A DNA stretch of 64,000 bases from Lantana camara. Its lineage: Eukaryota; Streptophyta; Magnoliopsida; Lamiales; Verbenaceae. Shown one piece after another: positions 1 to 11,320 of the stretch. The translations under genes were made by a program, and so were the position numbers. The stretch covers positions 25,414,001 through 25,478,000 of the forward strand of contig CM074864.1 in NCBI GenBank assembly GCA_037501455.1. The letters are read 5' to 3'. The first letter of the stretch is position 1, and every line of letters starts with the position of its first letter. Under the pieces are notes generated by a model. That model did not search any database and was not told where the DNA came from. It worked only from the letters and a program-made list of their open reading frames with translations.

Positions 1-2
1 AG

Positions 3-326
3 TTCTGGATTGATCGAGTCACCTTTCTTGGCCATATCATTTCGGGTAAAGGAATTGAGGTCGACCCCTCCAAGATTGAAACCGTGGCTCAGTGGGAAAG
101 ACCGAAGAATGTTTCCTTAGTGAGAAGTTTCCTTGGGTTAGCAGGTTATTATAGGAGATTCGTGAAGGATTTCTCCAAAATCGCGTGCCCATTGACCCGA
201 TTGACCAAGAAGGAAGTAAAGTATGTGTGGGATGAGGCGTGCGAGAGGAGTTTTCAGGCTTTGAAGGACAGGTTAACTTCGGCACCGATTCTTACTCTAC
301 CTGAGGGATCCGAAGGTTATTCGGTT
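3..326 (+). CDS. Ty3/gypsy pol fragment: C-terminal part of reverse transcriptase (element C)
   Basis: The frame starting at base 3 reads [20 protein letters not shown], then [20 protein letters not shown] and [12 protein letters not shown]. These are the conserved RT thumb/connection residues just after the YIDD-type active site of plant gypsy elements. It is 108 codons with no stop. The frame is cut at 326/327 by element A, between the RT connection and the RNase H domain. The rest begins at 20367 in the same phase once the insertion and one TSD copy are discounted, so C was probably uninterrupted when A landed. The catalytic DD residues lie left of the window. Confidence 0.92.
322..326. 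repeat. Target-site duplication of element A, left copy (CGGTT)
   Basis: CGGTT directly precedes the TGTAACACCCC terminus of A. The same five bases follow its other terminus at 20362-20366. A 5-bp TSD is the norm for LTR retrotransposons. Confidence 0.93.
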
Positions 327-3300
327 TGTAACACCCCAAACGGAGAAGTGCCACATCCCCCGCACTATGACCCAGACCCGGAACATGAAATGAAAGTCCA
401 TGCCCGAATCCGAATCAGAGCGAACGGGAGACCAACTCACACACTAGGCTAGGCGGATCTAACTTGACCAAAACTCAGAGTGCGGAAGCAATTAAAACCA
501 ACAACAATAGATAGCGGAAGCATTTAAAACAAAACATACAAAGCAGGTGACGGGTTCAACTAGCATAGATACCTAATCCCGTATAATAGATCAACAAACA
601 TAACAAGTGACGGGTTCAACTAGCATAGATCCCTAGTCCCGAATATCAACATAAAGTAATAATCATCAAGTGCCACAAGGGCCAAATGAGAGAGCCACAC
701 AGGGCTACCGAATAGTAAAGTATAATCTCAAGTTTACAAATCAAAGCATAAGTAAAGTGTGTGAAACGACAAATGCAAATAGAAAGACTAGACCGACGAA
801 GTGCAACTCAAAAGACTCACTTCCGCCTAGCAAACGCCAACAATCCTGCAACTAAAAGTGTAAATGAGGGGTCAGTCAACTTGACCGAGTGAGGGGGCTA
901 ACGCACACCCACAATATATATATATAAAGAGCATAGCACAGAATAAAAGGATGGACTCATGAACCGGGGATAGGTGTTGCATACCAAAACATTTCGAAAC
1001 AACCCAAATAAATATAGATATAAGTTTAGAAACCATTTCCAAAAGGACTCTATCCCGATTCATAATTCCATAACATAACATACCATATGCTCGGCGAGTA
1101 CGAGCTTCCAACCTCAACTCCTCATATCATAACAAAACAGAAATAACATACCAACCTCAACTCCGGGTGATGGTAGGGTTGCGCGACCCTAACCATCCAT
1201 AATAAAACCGTCTAAAATAGACTCAACCTCATGGGGTAGCGAACCCACAAGAGTCCTCCCCGGCCTTAGCCGAAGGCTCAAGATATCACGCCTCCTCCAT
1301 CACCCTAAAGTCGCGCAATGATATCTCAAATGGAACTACGCAATGGATAAATGCCCCGACGGCCCTAACCGTCCCGGGGGTACCCACTCCCGCAGCTCCT
1401 CGGAACGCAATAGATAAATGCCCCGTCGGCCTTAACCGTCCCGGGGGTACCCATTCCTGCAGTTCCTAGGATCCATAACATAATATAACAGGATAGAACA
1501 GATACCATATAACATGGCCAACTCGCTAAAGAACATAACACAACCGATTTTTCCAAAAGGCTCACATATACCTCCATAATAGTTTTCCAAAACCAAAGGT
1601 GGTCCATAAGATCATACCCATATCATATCCAACACATACTAAATCATAAGTATAAGATATACTCGCATGCGGGGATTAAAAACAGCACATTAAGGCCATA
1701 GGTCAATAACTATACAAAATCCTAAACCTCACCTCGTGAAAGTAGAGTCTGAGAGTGTGAAGGGCCAAACACTCTAAACCTCAGGCCCACCGGCACCACC
1801 AAACTCTGTAACAAGACATACAGAAGCCCAGACTTAGACTCTATATGAACCAAACAAGACGCACGGCGTTGCTCAACATGATCGTGGTTATGCATAAGTG
1901 TTCATGTTGTGCTTGGATGAGGTGTCGTGGTCATTCAAGGCAAATCAATGCTCAACAAGGTCATATTTACAAGCAACCATCATGCAATTCCATATCCAAA
2001 GATGCAAGATCAATTTAGGAAGTCAATGTATTCAGAAAATGCATATTAAATCATCCAATATCACAGGGTTCAATTATAATGTTAGAATTAAGCATCAAGT
2101 TCATGTCGAGTTATAAAGTGCATAAGTAAGAGCAACTTGATTATATAAACATACAAAGTTGTTGTACGTAGATGGCATGCTTGATACAAATAAAGAGTGC
2201 ATTTAATTCACTTAAAGTCATACTTTACAACTTCACAAAATGTTTGGTACACAAGCTCAAGTCACATTCATAGTTTCATAAATATTACACTAACACCCCT
2301 TCATATCTAAACACATATCATAAATTCATCACATCGGGATTCAAATTGTAAATCGAAACATTCATGCATATCACAATCCATTCAATACATGTTTTCATAT
2401 ACGATTGGAATACATCTCGATCAACAAACCAACAATAACCAATTTATTTGCACTTAAAACAATTAATTCAAATAATCACAATTACGCAAAATAATTCGTA
2501 ATAAATAGATCGAGTGTCCGATTAACGAACGGAAAGTGGCGTTGAACTCACCACAACGAGACGAACATTCTGTCCAAAATTCGCCGGAGTGCCGCCACCG
2601 GAGCCGCCGGAAAGTCGCCGGGCCGCCACCGGGCCGCCGTCAAAAGTCGCCGGAAAAATCCCGAAAAATCAGTCCTGAATGAAGTCTTCGTGCCCGTTCC
2701 GAATCCTCGATCAATTTCTGGAAATTCCAAGCCGATTGTCCTAGATCTGAAATCTAAGAACACGAAAACCCTAAATCTTCAAACTCAAATTACTTCCAAA
2801 CCGGTGAACCAAAATGCGATCCGAAAGAGGCGTTATCTTACCCATGACGACCTCTTCGAAACCCCCAAGGTAGATTTTCGGAAAAATCCTCGGAGCTAGT
2901 GCCGCCGTTGCACCGCCACTTTGCCGCCGCCGATCCGCCGCCGAACCACCGAATCTGGAGTAACCTGATCACAGGTCACTAGTTCTCGTCGTTCCGAACA
3001 ACTTTCGTGAAGAGCCCGAGACCAAAATATGGCCGGAAAAGGCCCCCGTTGGCCGCCAAAGTTTCTGCCGCTGCCGCTACAGTAACTCGCGACGCCGCCG
3101 CGAGCTTTGGGCGGCGCGTGCGGCGCCTTCTCTGCTCCGATTGCCGCGCCGCCGATGTCAACCGCTGCGCAGGAAGTCCTCTATCTGGGCATGTGGCGCG
3201 TGTAACAAGGGGATGGCCGGAAACCGCCACGAAATGCCGGCGAAGTGGCGGCGGTCTGACAGCTCCGCCTCTGCTACTGAAATCCGTCCATAACTCCACC

Positions 3301-4035
3301 ACCGTTCGTCGTTAGGCCGTGAAATTGGTACTCTTACGTCGGTCTCGCCGAGATAATCGAAATGGACTATTCGTTTGTTGAATTCCGTCGAGAAATGATC
3401 GAGTTATGGGCTCGTAACCGAAGCCGCGCATGGTACCCGCGGGAAAGAGAGAGTGGGAGAGGAGAGAGAGAGAGAGAGAAAAGGGATTGGGAGAAATGTA
3501 TCTTGTACACAAGCTATATACAACCGGGTATCCTTATCGCGTAGCAAAGATAAATATCGCGTACAAATAATCGTAAATAAAATCGGTAAAGTTACGAATA
3601 AACATTCAAGCTCCGAATTAATTTTACAAATTAAAATGAAATAGAGAGATTTACCAATTAGAGTTTAATTCAATTTAATTTTGGAAACCTTTCGTATAAT
3701 TTAGCGGCACTTTGTAAACACATGATTGACAATTAATCTCAAGGAATTCAAGTAAACCGAAATTAAACAAGTTAAGTAACATGATGAATTTGAAATCAAC
3801 TTGACAATTATTTCATGGAATAAATTTGAATTAAATCAAATTAGACAGTTAGGGTTAAATATGCATATAATTAATCAAGTTGACAATTAATCTTAGAATA
3901 ATTCGAATGAACACATATTAAATTAGATTTACATTAAATCACATAATTCAAGAACTCTTAAATTAAACACACATAAGTGTAGAGACTTACTTGTTGATGT
4001 CGTCAGGACGCCCTTCGAGAATACGGGGCGTCACA
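327..4035 (-). repeat. 3' LTR of element A (3709 bp)
   Basis: It runs from TGTAACACCCC at 327 to GGGGCGTCACA at 4035; on the minus strand that is TGTGACGCCCC...GGTGTTACA. The second copy starts at 6439 and ends at 20361. Minus-strand landmarks shared with the other LTRs are: CSB at 1836-1866, candidate donor at 1733/1732, hairpin 1 at 1089-1105, hairpin 2 at 872-888, candidate acceptor at 847/846, pairing arms at 822-831 and 448-457, and the GTGCGGGGGATGTGG block near 350. A GC-rich CCG/CGG-laden stretch covers 2560-3320, and a GA microsatellite lies around 3455-3480. ORFs over the GC-rich part are artefacts of base composition. Confidence 0.93.
846..1732 (-). other. Candidate conserved intron within LTR A (887 bp)
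   Basis: On the minus strand, ACGAG|GTGAGGTTTAGG (donor at 1733/1732) and TTTTAGTTGCAG| (acceptor ending at 846) sit at the same relative places as in LTRs B, C, E and F. The stretch contains hairpin 1 (1089-1105, stem GCTCG/CGAGC) and hairpin 2 (872-888). The second LTR copy has the same sites at about 6958-7845. This is inference from conserved splice-like sites; no transcript is available. Confidence 0.45.
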
Positions 4036-4050
4036 ACCTTCCCCCCTTAA
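4036..4050 (-). other. Polypurine tract of element A
   Basis: The minus strand reads AAGGGGGGAAGGT directly before the 3' LTR start TGTGACGCCCC. This is the expected plus-strand primer site and fixes the orientation of A. Confidence 0.88.
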
Positions 4051-4360
4051 GAGAACCTGGTCCCCAGGTTCCACTGGAAAAATGTAGATCCTCGAGTTGT
4101 AGTGCTCCAACCCTTCTCCCGAACTCGCGCGAGATCATAACTCTAATGGTGAGGCTTACTCCGGTCATCTACACCGAACCTTCTTTAGGATGTCTTGTTA
4201 TCGTCGACGTCCGTGCGAGTACTTGATCCATTAGTTGTTTCAAACTCGGTCAGTCATTCCCATGATCGGATAGCTGCAACTACACTCAAACTCGATGTCG
4301 TCTCAGATGCACCACTTGCTACCCGTAGTCAGATCAACACGTAATGCAACCACAACAAAC

Positions 4361-4735
4361 AAGAGAGAATCCCATCTCTCCACACGTAAGTGAGAGAGCC
4401 CCGTCCCTCAGCACCCACAAGAGAGAGAACCCCGTCTCTCGAGCACATAATTGAGAGAACCCCGTCTCTCAAGCACATAATTGAGAGAACCCCGTCTCTC
4501 AACCTAAGTCGGGCAGATTCCAACATCTCCCAACATTCTAGTTTGAGAAAATTCAGCACTCCTCAAACCCCTAGATTCAAGAGAATCCAGCATCTCCGAA
4601 TATCTAAGTACAAGAGAATCCAACATCTCTCGTGCACAAAACTTAGAAAGAATCCAACATCTTTCTACCACATAAATGGAGAGAATCTTACATCTCTCCA
4701 ACACGTAAAAAGAGGGAACCTAAGGTCTCTCTTGC
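4361..4735 (-). repeat. Array of about 12 short hairpins in element A
   Basis: Units of about 30-36 bp each hold an inverted repeat around a short loop: in + orientation GAGAGA...TCTCTC (4363-4380), repeated near 4392, 4421, 4453 and 4483, then units built on AGAAAG/CTTTCT and GGAGAG/CTCTCC to about 4735. Loops are of two kinds, complements of ACGGGGTT and ATGCTGGATT. Stem sequence varies between units while pairing is kept. Element B carries the homologous array at 14046-14383. Confidence 0.85.
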
Positions 4736-6417
4736 ACATAAATCTACTGATCAGTTATTCAAACATACACACATCATGGTAACACTTGACGAAAAGTATG
4801 CGATGCATGTGTGGTGTACCTTATGCAACTGATATCGGTGTCCCTTGAGTATAGATTCAACTCTCATACCTCAACTCAAGGGGGATATCGCGATGGAATC
4901 CCTATAAAACGAGGTTACAGTATGTATGTATGTTATATGAGAAGTTAGTGAGCAATCAAAAGAGTTTTAAATCACATAAGCATGAACAGTTCACATAAGT
5001 ACATAACTCAATCATTTCAACAACAGTTCATAACAAGTAGAAATTTCAAGTTACAAATACTAGATCAAGTATCCAAGTTATCACAATTAAAATAGCAGTA
5101 GTCATCACCCACATCAAGCAAAACAAGGTAGGAGTATTTAAACGATGCATGTATGCAAATGCCATGAATGCTTGGCGTACCGATCACCGAAGTGTCAAAC
5201 TCTTGACAGGAAGTTGAGATGAAGCGGTAGGAGTTGATTAAGCCGGTAATGATGCAACCTTCGTCATCTGAACTTCTTTGTCTTGAGTCTTCTCATAAAG
5301 TGGTAACTCAGCAAAGCTCGTTTATCACCAAACCCCTTACTAGACCGTAATCCTTGCTCAACTAGAATCATCCTCAGTTTCTCCCAAGAATTCCCATTTA
5401 TGTGTTAAATCTTAGTCTGCTCATCTTCAAGGAGTTGTCCATGATTCATTTGTCAATTAGATATTTACCTCAGAGTTTCGTTGGATGATCGTGGTGCTAA
5501 GTACTTCCCAAGGCAATCCATGGTATATAATTCTAAAACTTGAATAAAGTCTTTCAGCATCTAAGTGTTATATTCCCGCATCAACAATGTCTTCCATCTC
5601 ATCTTAGAGAAACACCCAAAGAGCTAACAACCAATCTTGTCTTGTCATTCGTTAACTCCAAATGGCACCAAAACCTTCAACACTCACCGATGGTTTGTAG
5701 CTCGTTGCTTAAGTAACATGTATCCACATCCCTTGAACTTGATCGGATCTTATTTGATCGGATTCTTCTACATTGACTCGTTTCAATCAACAAGGTGACT
5801 ACTTTCAAATAAGCGAATCATCAAGACGAAAGCTCATCAAACTCCTTCAAATCGATTCTACTTGATCAGATTCTCCTCCATTGACTCATTTCCCTAAACA
5901 AGTTGACTACCTTTAAATGAACGAATCCTCAAGATGAAAATTCGTCAAACTTCATCTTTCAATTGACTTTAAGATAGTAAGTCAATATAGTAAATCTCAT
6001 TCCTTCAACTCTGAAGCTTTTCATGACCATCGATCTTGGTAAAGACTCCTTTCATCTTCGAATTACGGCGTGTTCTCGTTGTAGTGCTAATAAGTAATGT
6101 TGACGGAGGGAAATCTCAGTGCTGACTCAGATGACACCCTGAAATTCAAACACTAAATTCGATGCATGCGGATTAAGATGCAAATGAAATGTAACAAGTA
6201 TATCACAAAAATGCAACATTTAGTTGTAATTTATAAAGCACATAAAATAAGATGTTGCATAATCAAAGTCATAATGTGCACACAATCATATAATCACGAA
6301 ACAATTCATGCCGAAGGGTCAAAGTATCAAGTCAAACAAATGCAATGCCCAGTTATTCCTATGCCGTACGACCTAGACAGACTCAACATGACTCAAGAGC
6401 TCGGTTTTGCAACCTAG

Positions 6418-6430
6418 AGCTCTGATACCA
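6418..6430 (-). other. Primer-binding site of element A (initiator tRNA-Met type)
   Basis: The minus strand reads TGGTATCAGAGCT eight bases after the LTR end GGTGTTACA. It is complementary to the 3' end of plant initiator tRNA-Met and places the 5' LTR on the right. Confidence 0.93.
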
Positions 6431-6438
6431 CTTAAGGA

Positions 6439-8237
6439 TGTAACACCCCAAACGGAGAAGTGCCACATCCCCCGCACTATGACCCAGACCCGGAACATGA
6501 AATGAAAGTCCATGCCCGAATCCGAATCAGAGCGAACGGGAGACCAACTCACACACTAGGCTAGGCGGATCTAACTTGACCAAAACTCAGAGTGCGGAAG
6601 CAATTAAAACCAACAACAATAGATAGCGGAAGCATTTAAAACAAAACATACAAAGCAGGTGACGGGTTCAACTAGCATAGATACCTAATCCCGTATAATA
6701 GATCAACAAACATAACAAGTGACGGGTTCAACTAGCATAGATCCCTAGTCCCGAATATCAACATAAAGTAATAATCATCAAGTGCCACAAGGGCCAAATG
6801 AGAGAGCCACACAGGGCTACCGAATAGTAAAGTATAATCTCAAGTTTACAAATCAAAGCATAAGTAAAGTGTGTGAAACGACAAATGCAAATAGAAAGAC
6901 TAGACCGACGAAGTGCAACTCAAAAGACTCACTTCCGCCTAGCAAACGCCAACAATCCTGCAACTAAAAGTGTAAATGAGGGGTCAGTCAACTTGACCGA
7001 GTGAGGGGGCTAACGCACACCCACAATATATATATATAAAGAGCATAGCACAGAATAAAAGGATGGACTCATGAACCGGGGATAGGTGTTGCATACCAAA
7101 ACATTTCGAAACAACCCAAATAAATATAGATATAAGTTTAGAAACCATTTCCAAAAGGACTCTATCCCGATTCATAATTCCATAACATAACATACCATAT
7201 GCTCGGCGAGTACGAGCTTCCAACCTCAACTCCTCATATCATAACAAAACAGAAATAACATACCAACCTCAACTCCGGGTGATGGTAGGGTTGCGCGACC
7301 CTAACCATCCATAATAAAACCGTCTAAAATAGACTCAACCTCAAGGGGTAGCGAACCCACAAGAGTCCTCCCCGGCCTTAGCCGAAGGCTCAAGATATCA
7401 CGCCTCCTCCATCACCCTAAAGTCGCGCAATGATATCTCAAATGGAACTACGCAATGGATAAATGCCCCGACGGCCCTAACCGTCCCGGGGGTACCCACT
7501 CCCGCAGCTCCTCGGAACGCAATGGATAAATGCCCCGTCGGCCTTAACCGTCCCGGGGGTACCCATTCCTGCAGTTCCTAGGATCCATAACATAATATAA
7601 CAGGATAGAACAGATACCATATAACATGGCCAACTCGCTAAAGAAACATAACACAACCGATTTTTCCAAAAGGCTCACATATACCTCCATAATAGTTTTC
7701 CAAAACCAAAGGTGGTCCATAAGATCATACCCATATCATATCCAACACATACTAAATCATAAGTATAAGATATACTCGCATGCGGGGATTAAAAACAGCA
7801 CATTAAGGCCATAGGTCAATAACTATACAAAATCCTAAACCTCACCTCATGAAAGTAGAGTCTGAGAGTGTGAAGGGCCAAACACTCTAAACCTCAGGCC
7901 CACCGGCACCACCAAACTCTGTGACAAGACATACAGAAGCCCAGACTTAGACTCTATATGAACCAAACAAGACGCACGGCGTTGCTCAACATGATCGTGG
8001 TTATGCATAAGTGTTCATGTTGTGCTTGGATGAGGTGTCGTGGTCATTCAAGGCAAATCAATGCTCAACAAGGTCATATTTACAAGCAACCATCATGCAA
8101 TTCCATATCCAAAGATGCAAGATCAATTTAGGAAGTCAATGTATTCAGAAAATGCATATTAAATCATCCAATATCACAGGGTTCAATTATAATGTTAGAA
8201 TTAAGCATCAAGTTCATGTCGAGTTATAAAGTGCATA
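6439..8237 (-). repeat. 5' LTR of element A, U5-side part (before insertion B)
   Basis: It matches 327-2124 almost base for base. Differences noted by hand include a single-base insertion near 7645 and a few transitions. It is interrupted after GTGCATA at 8237 by the TGTAACGCCCC terminus of B. The part equivalent to about 2125-2722 of the other LTR is absent from the window. Confidence 0.93.
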
Positions 8238-11200
8238 TGTAACGCCCCGCTCATCCGATAAATAAGGTACGTCACCTTTCAACCTTTTTATATGTTTAAT
8301 TATGTGATGGTGCGTTGTGTGGACCACTTTTGAACTCTTTTAGAGTTAGGGCCTTTTTGTAATTTTCTTCTTTTAAGGGGTTTTCCGGTCACTTCTCATT
8401 TGGTAGAGATTTTGACTTCTTTGACCCCTCCTTTGCGTCCGGGGCATCGAGACGAGTCCGTAGACTCTAAGTTTGCCCAATTCTGACTTCGTTAGCCCCT
8501 TCTTCCGACCGTTTCTGCGTACGAGGACCCGAGATATATACTCGGATTTCCTCGTTTTGCGTGCCAAAATCAGATCAGCTCCAGCCATCGTCTTCTCCAG
8601 CGACAGTCACTATTCACACGCAGTGAAGGTGTGAAAACACACACATGCCCGTTCTCCCTCGTTTCTCGACGGAATTCGACGATCCAATAGTCCACGTTCA
8701 TCAGCTCGACGAGCCCGTCACAACCGTACCAGTTACATGGCCTGAAAGTGACCAGCGGCGGAGCAGCGGCGGTTCGACGGTGGCGGGTTGCGCCACCTCC
8801 ACGCCGGCGGCGTTCCGGCGACCCTCGCCGGCCAACAACCACCCTACCCCACGTTTTCGACCCTTCCCGATCCATTTCCGGCCTCCTTTTTGAGCGAATC
8901 TCGGCGTAGGTGGCGGTTCCGGCGGTGACGCAGCGGTGCGGATTTGGGGCGGCGGTTCGGCCATTTTCCGGCCGATTTCGGTGGTGCTTCCTTCACAAAA
9001 GTTGTTCCTGAGGTCGAGTCCGATCTATTCGTGGTGGTGGCGGTCAGAGAACCGGCCGGCGACGGCAGACCGGCGGCGGACCGGGCCTGGACCGGCGGGT
9101 CTGAACCGGCTACTGTTCCGTCGGTTTTTCCGGCGGTTTGACTTGGGGCTTTTGTAGGGCTCGTTACAAGCGTTCCAACGGTATGCTCGGATTCCATTTT
9201 GGTTTTACGGTTTACGTTTAATTTCAGTTTTCGTACTAGGATTTAAGTTCGGTTTTTCGTCAACGAAGTCCGGCGTGTTTGGCATTTTCTGAAATTGATT
9301 GAGGGTTTTTGTTGAGCAGGCCGAGACGTACGTTCCTGTCCTTCCGGGGTTTTTTCCGACCACCGGAGACGGTATTCCGGTGGTGGCCGGTGACTGTTCC
9401 GGCGGCTCCGGTAGCGGCATTCCGGTGACTTCCGGACATTGTGTTCCTTTCGTCGTGGTGAGTCTATCACCGCTTTCCGTTCGTCAATCGGATGCCCGGT
9501 TGATTTATTGTGATTTATTTTGTGTATTTCTATTTAATTGAAATTAATTGTTTTAATTGCAATAAATTGTCAATTGCTTGATTTGTCGATCAATATGAAT
9601 TCCAATGTGTACGAAAGCATGTATTAAATGATCTATGATATATGAAAACTTGAATTCTTAACTCATCGATTTTATGGGCCTCGTTTCATGTTGATTACTT
9701 GTCTTAATTGATTTAATTAAGAATTGTTTGAATATATATGAGTGGGCATAATTATTCCAAATGCTTAATTAATTTGAAATACGAACTTAATGTTCATGAA
9801 TCATACATGTAGCTTTAATTATATGTTTAATTGTTATGTGGAAACTTGAATGTACACCCGAACATTACATGACTTTTGTAATTTATTATATATTGGATTA
9901 TTGCATAACTTATTGATACCATTTCATGAACATTGCCGTGCGTCTTATTTGGTTCATATTGAGTCTCCTCTCACTGGTACACATTATTCCCTTTATTGTA
10001 CAGTTCTTCTCCAGGGTGGAGACTTCTGGATCGAATAGGCAACCGTAGTGCTCCTGTTGTTATTCTTGTCTCGTGGTATTCCAGGTGAGGTTTAATTTCT
10101 AGTTATGTAGAACCCGTATAACCTTTACGTGGTTTTCGGCCAAAAAGGTATTTATATCTATAATTTCTATAAATCATTGATCATTTCAAGTCATGTTCAA
10201 GCAAGCCAGGATTGTCCATGTTCATGATTTCAAGCATGTTTAGGCGAGTAGCATGACCGTTCGTGATGGGCCCGAGGGTAGTGACTAGAGCCAACCGGGA
10301 AAGCAAGGGCTGACGGGTAACTCTGGCGCTATCCTCACCACATTTGGGGTCACCCCTGAATCCACTAGGAGGTTAGTGGAGGAAGGAGCTCCGGGCTTAG
10401 GGATTCATGTACCCTTTGCTCAACATGTCGTGGATGGTGAAGGCTAGCTACCTTCCCATCATTGGAGGGAGAAGGAGACTGGGGACGAGTCCGGCACCAC
10501 GGATGCGCCTCGGGTTATTGCATGATTTTCATTCCATGAGCGTGTTATATGATTACACTGTCGCACTATTGCACGATAATTGACCTGCATGAACACCTAT
10601 TGATTAATAAACAAGCAAGCATGTTCCATGTCCATTTGGAGAAAGGTTGGAGACCGCCCTCACTCGCCGGGGCCTTGTATTGATTGATTGCATGAAATGA
10701 ACAAGTAATTAATATTGACAGTTGTATTCTCGGGCGAAGACTGCTTTATTCTTGAATTCATATATTATCTTTTATAAACCTTTACCCGAGAATATAACTT
10801 GCATGTTATCTGCGCTTATATATTATTATGCCCCTCGCTCAGTCTCGTGGAGACTGACACCTCACTTTTCAGTTTTGCAGGTGGTGTGCTAGGCGGGAGT
10901 CAGAGTTGTGTCTTGTCCTTCCTTTCGAGTCTTGTTCCAGTCTCATCACTTACACTCACTGCATATGGTATTTTAATTACTGTATTGAACTTGCTATTGG
11001 ATTAGTATGCCACTTAATGAATTAAATTGAACTCGGGACAGGTTCTAGGGCTTTAGTAGAACCCGTATTTACTTTCCTTGAACTTGCATTCATTTTATTG
11101 ATATTGAATAGATAATTGCTTTACTTCCGCATTGTGGTCACTGTTGATCGTTTCAGGGTTAGATTCCGCCTAGCTAGGACTGTCTTTTTCATTGTCTTCC

Positions 11201-11298
11201 GTTCGCTGTAAGTTTAGTTCATGTATGGATCATTCCATTTCATATGTGGACTGAACTCATAGTGCGGGGGATGTGGTGCTCTCGTCGCGGGTGCTACA
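8238..11298 (+). repeat. 5' LTR of element B (3061 bp)
   Basis: TGTAACGCCCC...GGGTGCTACA, identical in length to 14670-17730. Shared landmarks are: conserved block 9937-9966, donor-like site 10084/10085, ACTCGCC hairpin about 10666-10683, hairpin 2 at 10840-10856 (CAGTCTC/GAGACTG), acceptor-like TTGCAG ending at 10880, pairing arms 10888-10897 and 11165-11174, and the GTGCGGGGGATGTGG block near 11260. The segment 8740-9440 is GC-rich with many CCGGCGG motifs and a 7-bp-stem hairpin at 9360-9383. ORFs there on both strands are compositional. Confidence 0.94.
10085..10880 (+). other. Candidate conserved intron within LTR B (796 bp)
   Basis: TTCCAG|GTGAGGTTTAA at 10084/10085 and CAGTTTTGCAG| ending at 10880 match plant splice consensus and sit at the same places as in LTRs A, C, E and F. 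The second LTR copy has them at 16517-17312. This is inference only. Confidence 0.45.
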
Positions 11299-11306
11299 TC
11301 CTTAGG

Positions 11307-11320
11307 TGGTATCAGAGCCC
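11307..11320 (+). other. Primer-binding site of element B (initiator tRNA-Met type)
   Basis: TGGTATCAGAGCCC, eight bases after the LTR end. A second copy at 17739-17752 follows the downstream LTR, which proves that the LTR at 14670-17730 also has an internal region after it. Confidence 0.94.

Larger units (their letters stand above)
4036..6438 (-). other. Internal region of element A, non-coding
   Basis: This is 2.4 kb between the LTRs with no gag, protease or pol similarity in any frame. The PBS-proximal part (6300-6430) resembles the leader of element E (60208-60300), including the TTGCAAAACC phrase after the PBS. The PPT-proximal part carries a hairpin array (4361-4735). The middle (4740-6160) is AT-rich and shows no recognisable gene. 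Confidence 0.85.

Noticed and set aside
3007..3315. Open frames on both strands in the GC-rich part of LTR A (also 8570-9470, 15002-15902 and 19306-19639)
   Set aside because: They overlap on both strands, duplicate exactly with the LTR copies and encode only Ala/Arg/Pro-rich low-complexity peptides; the cause is CCG/CGG composition.
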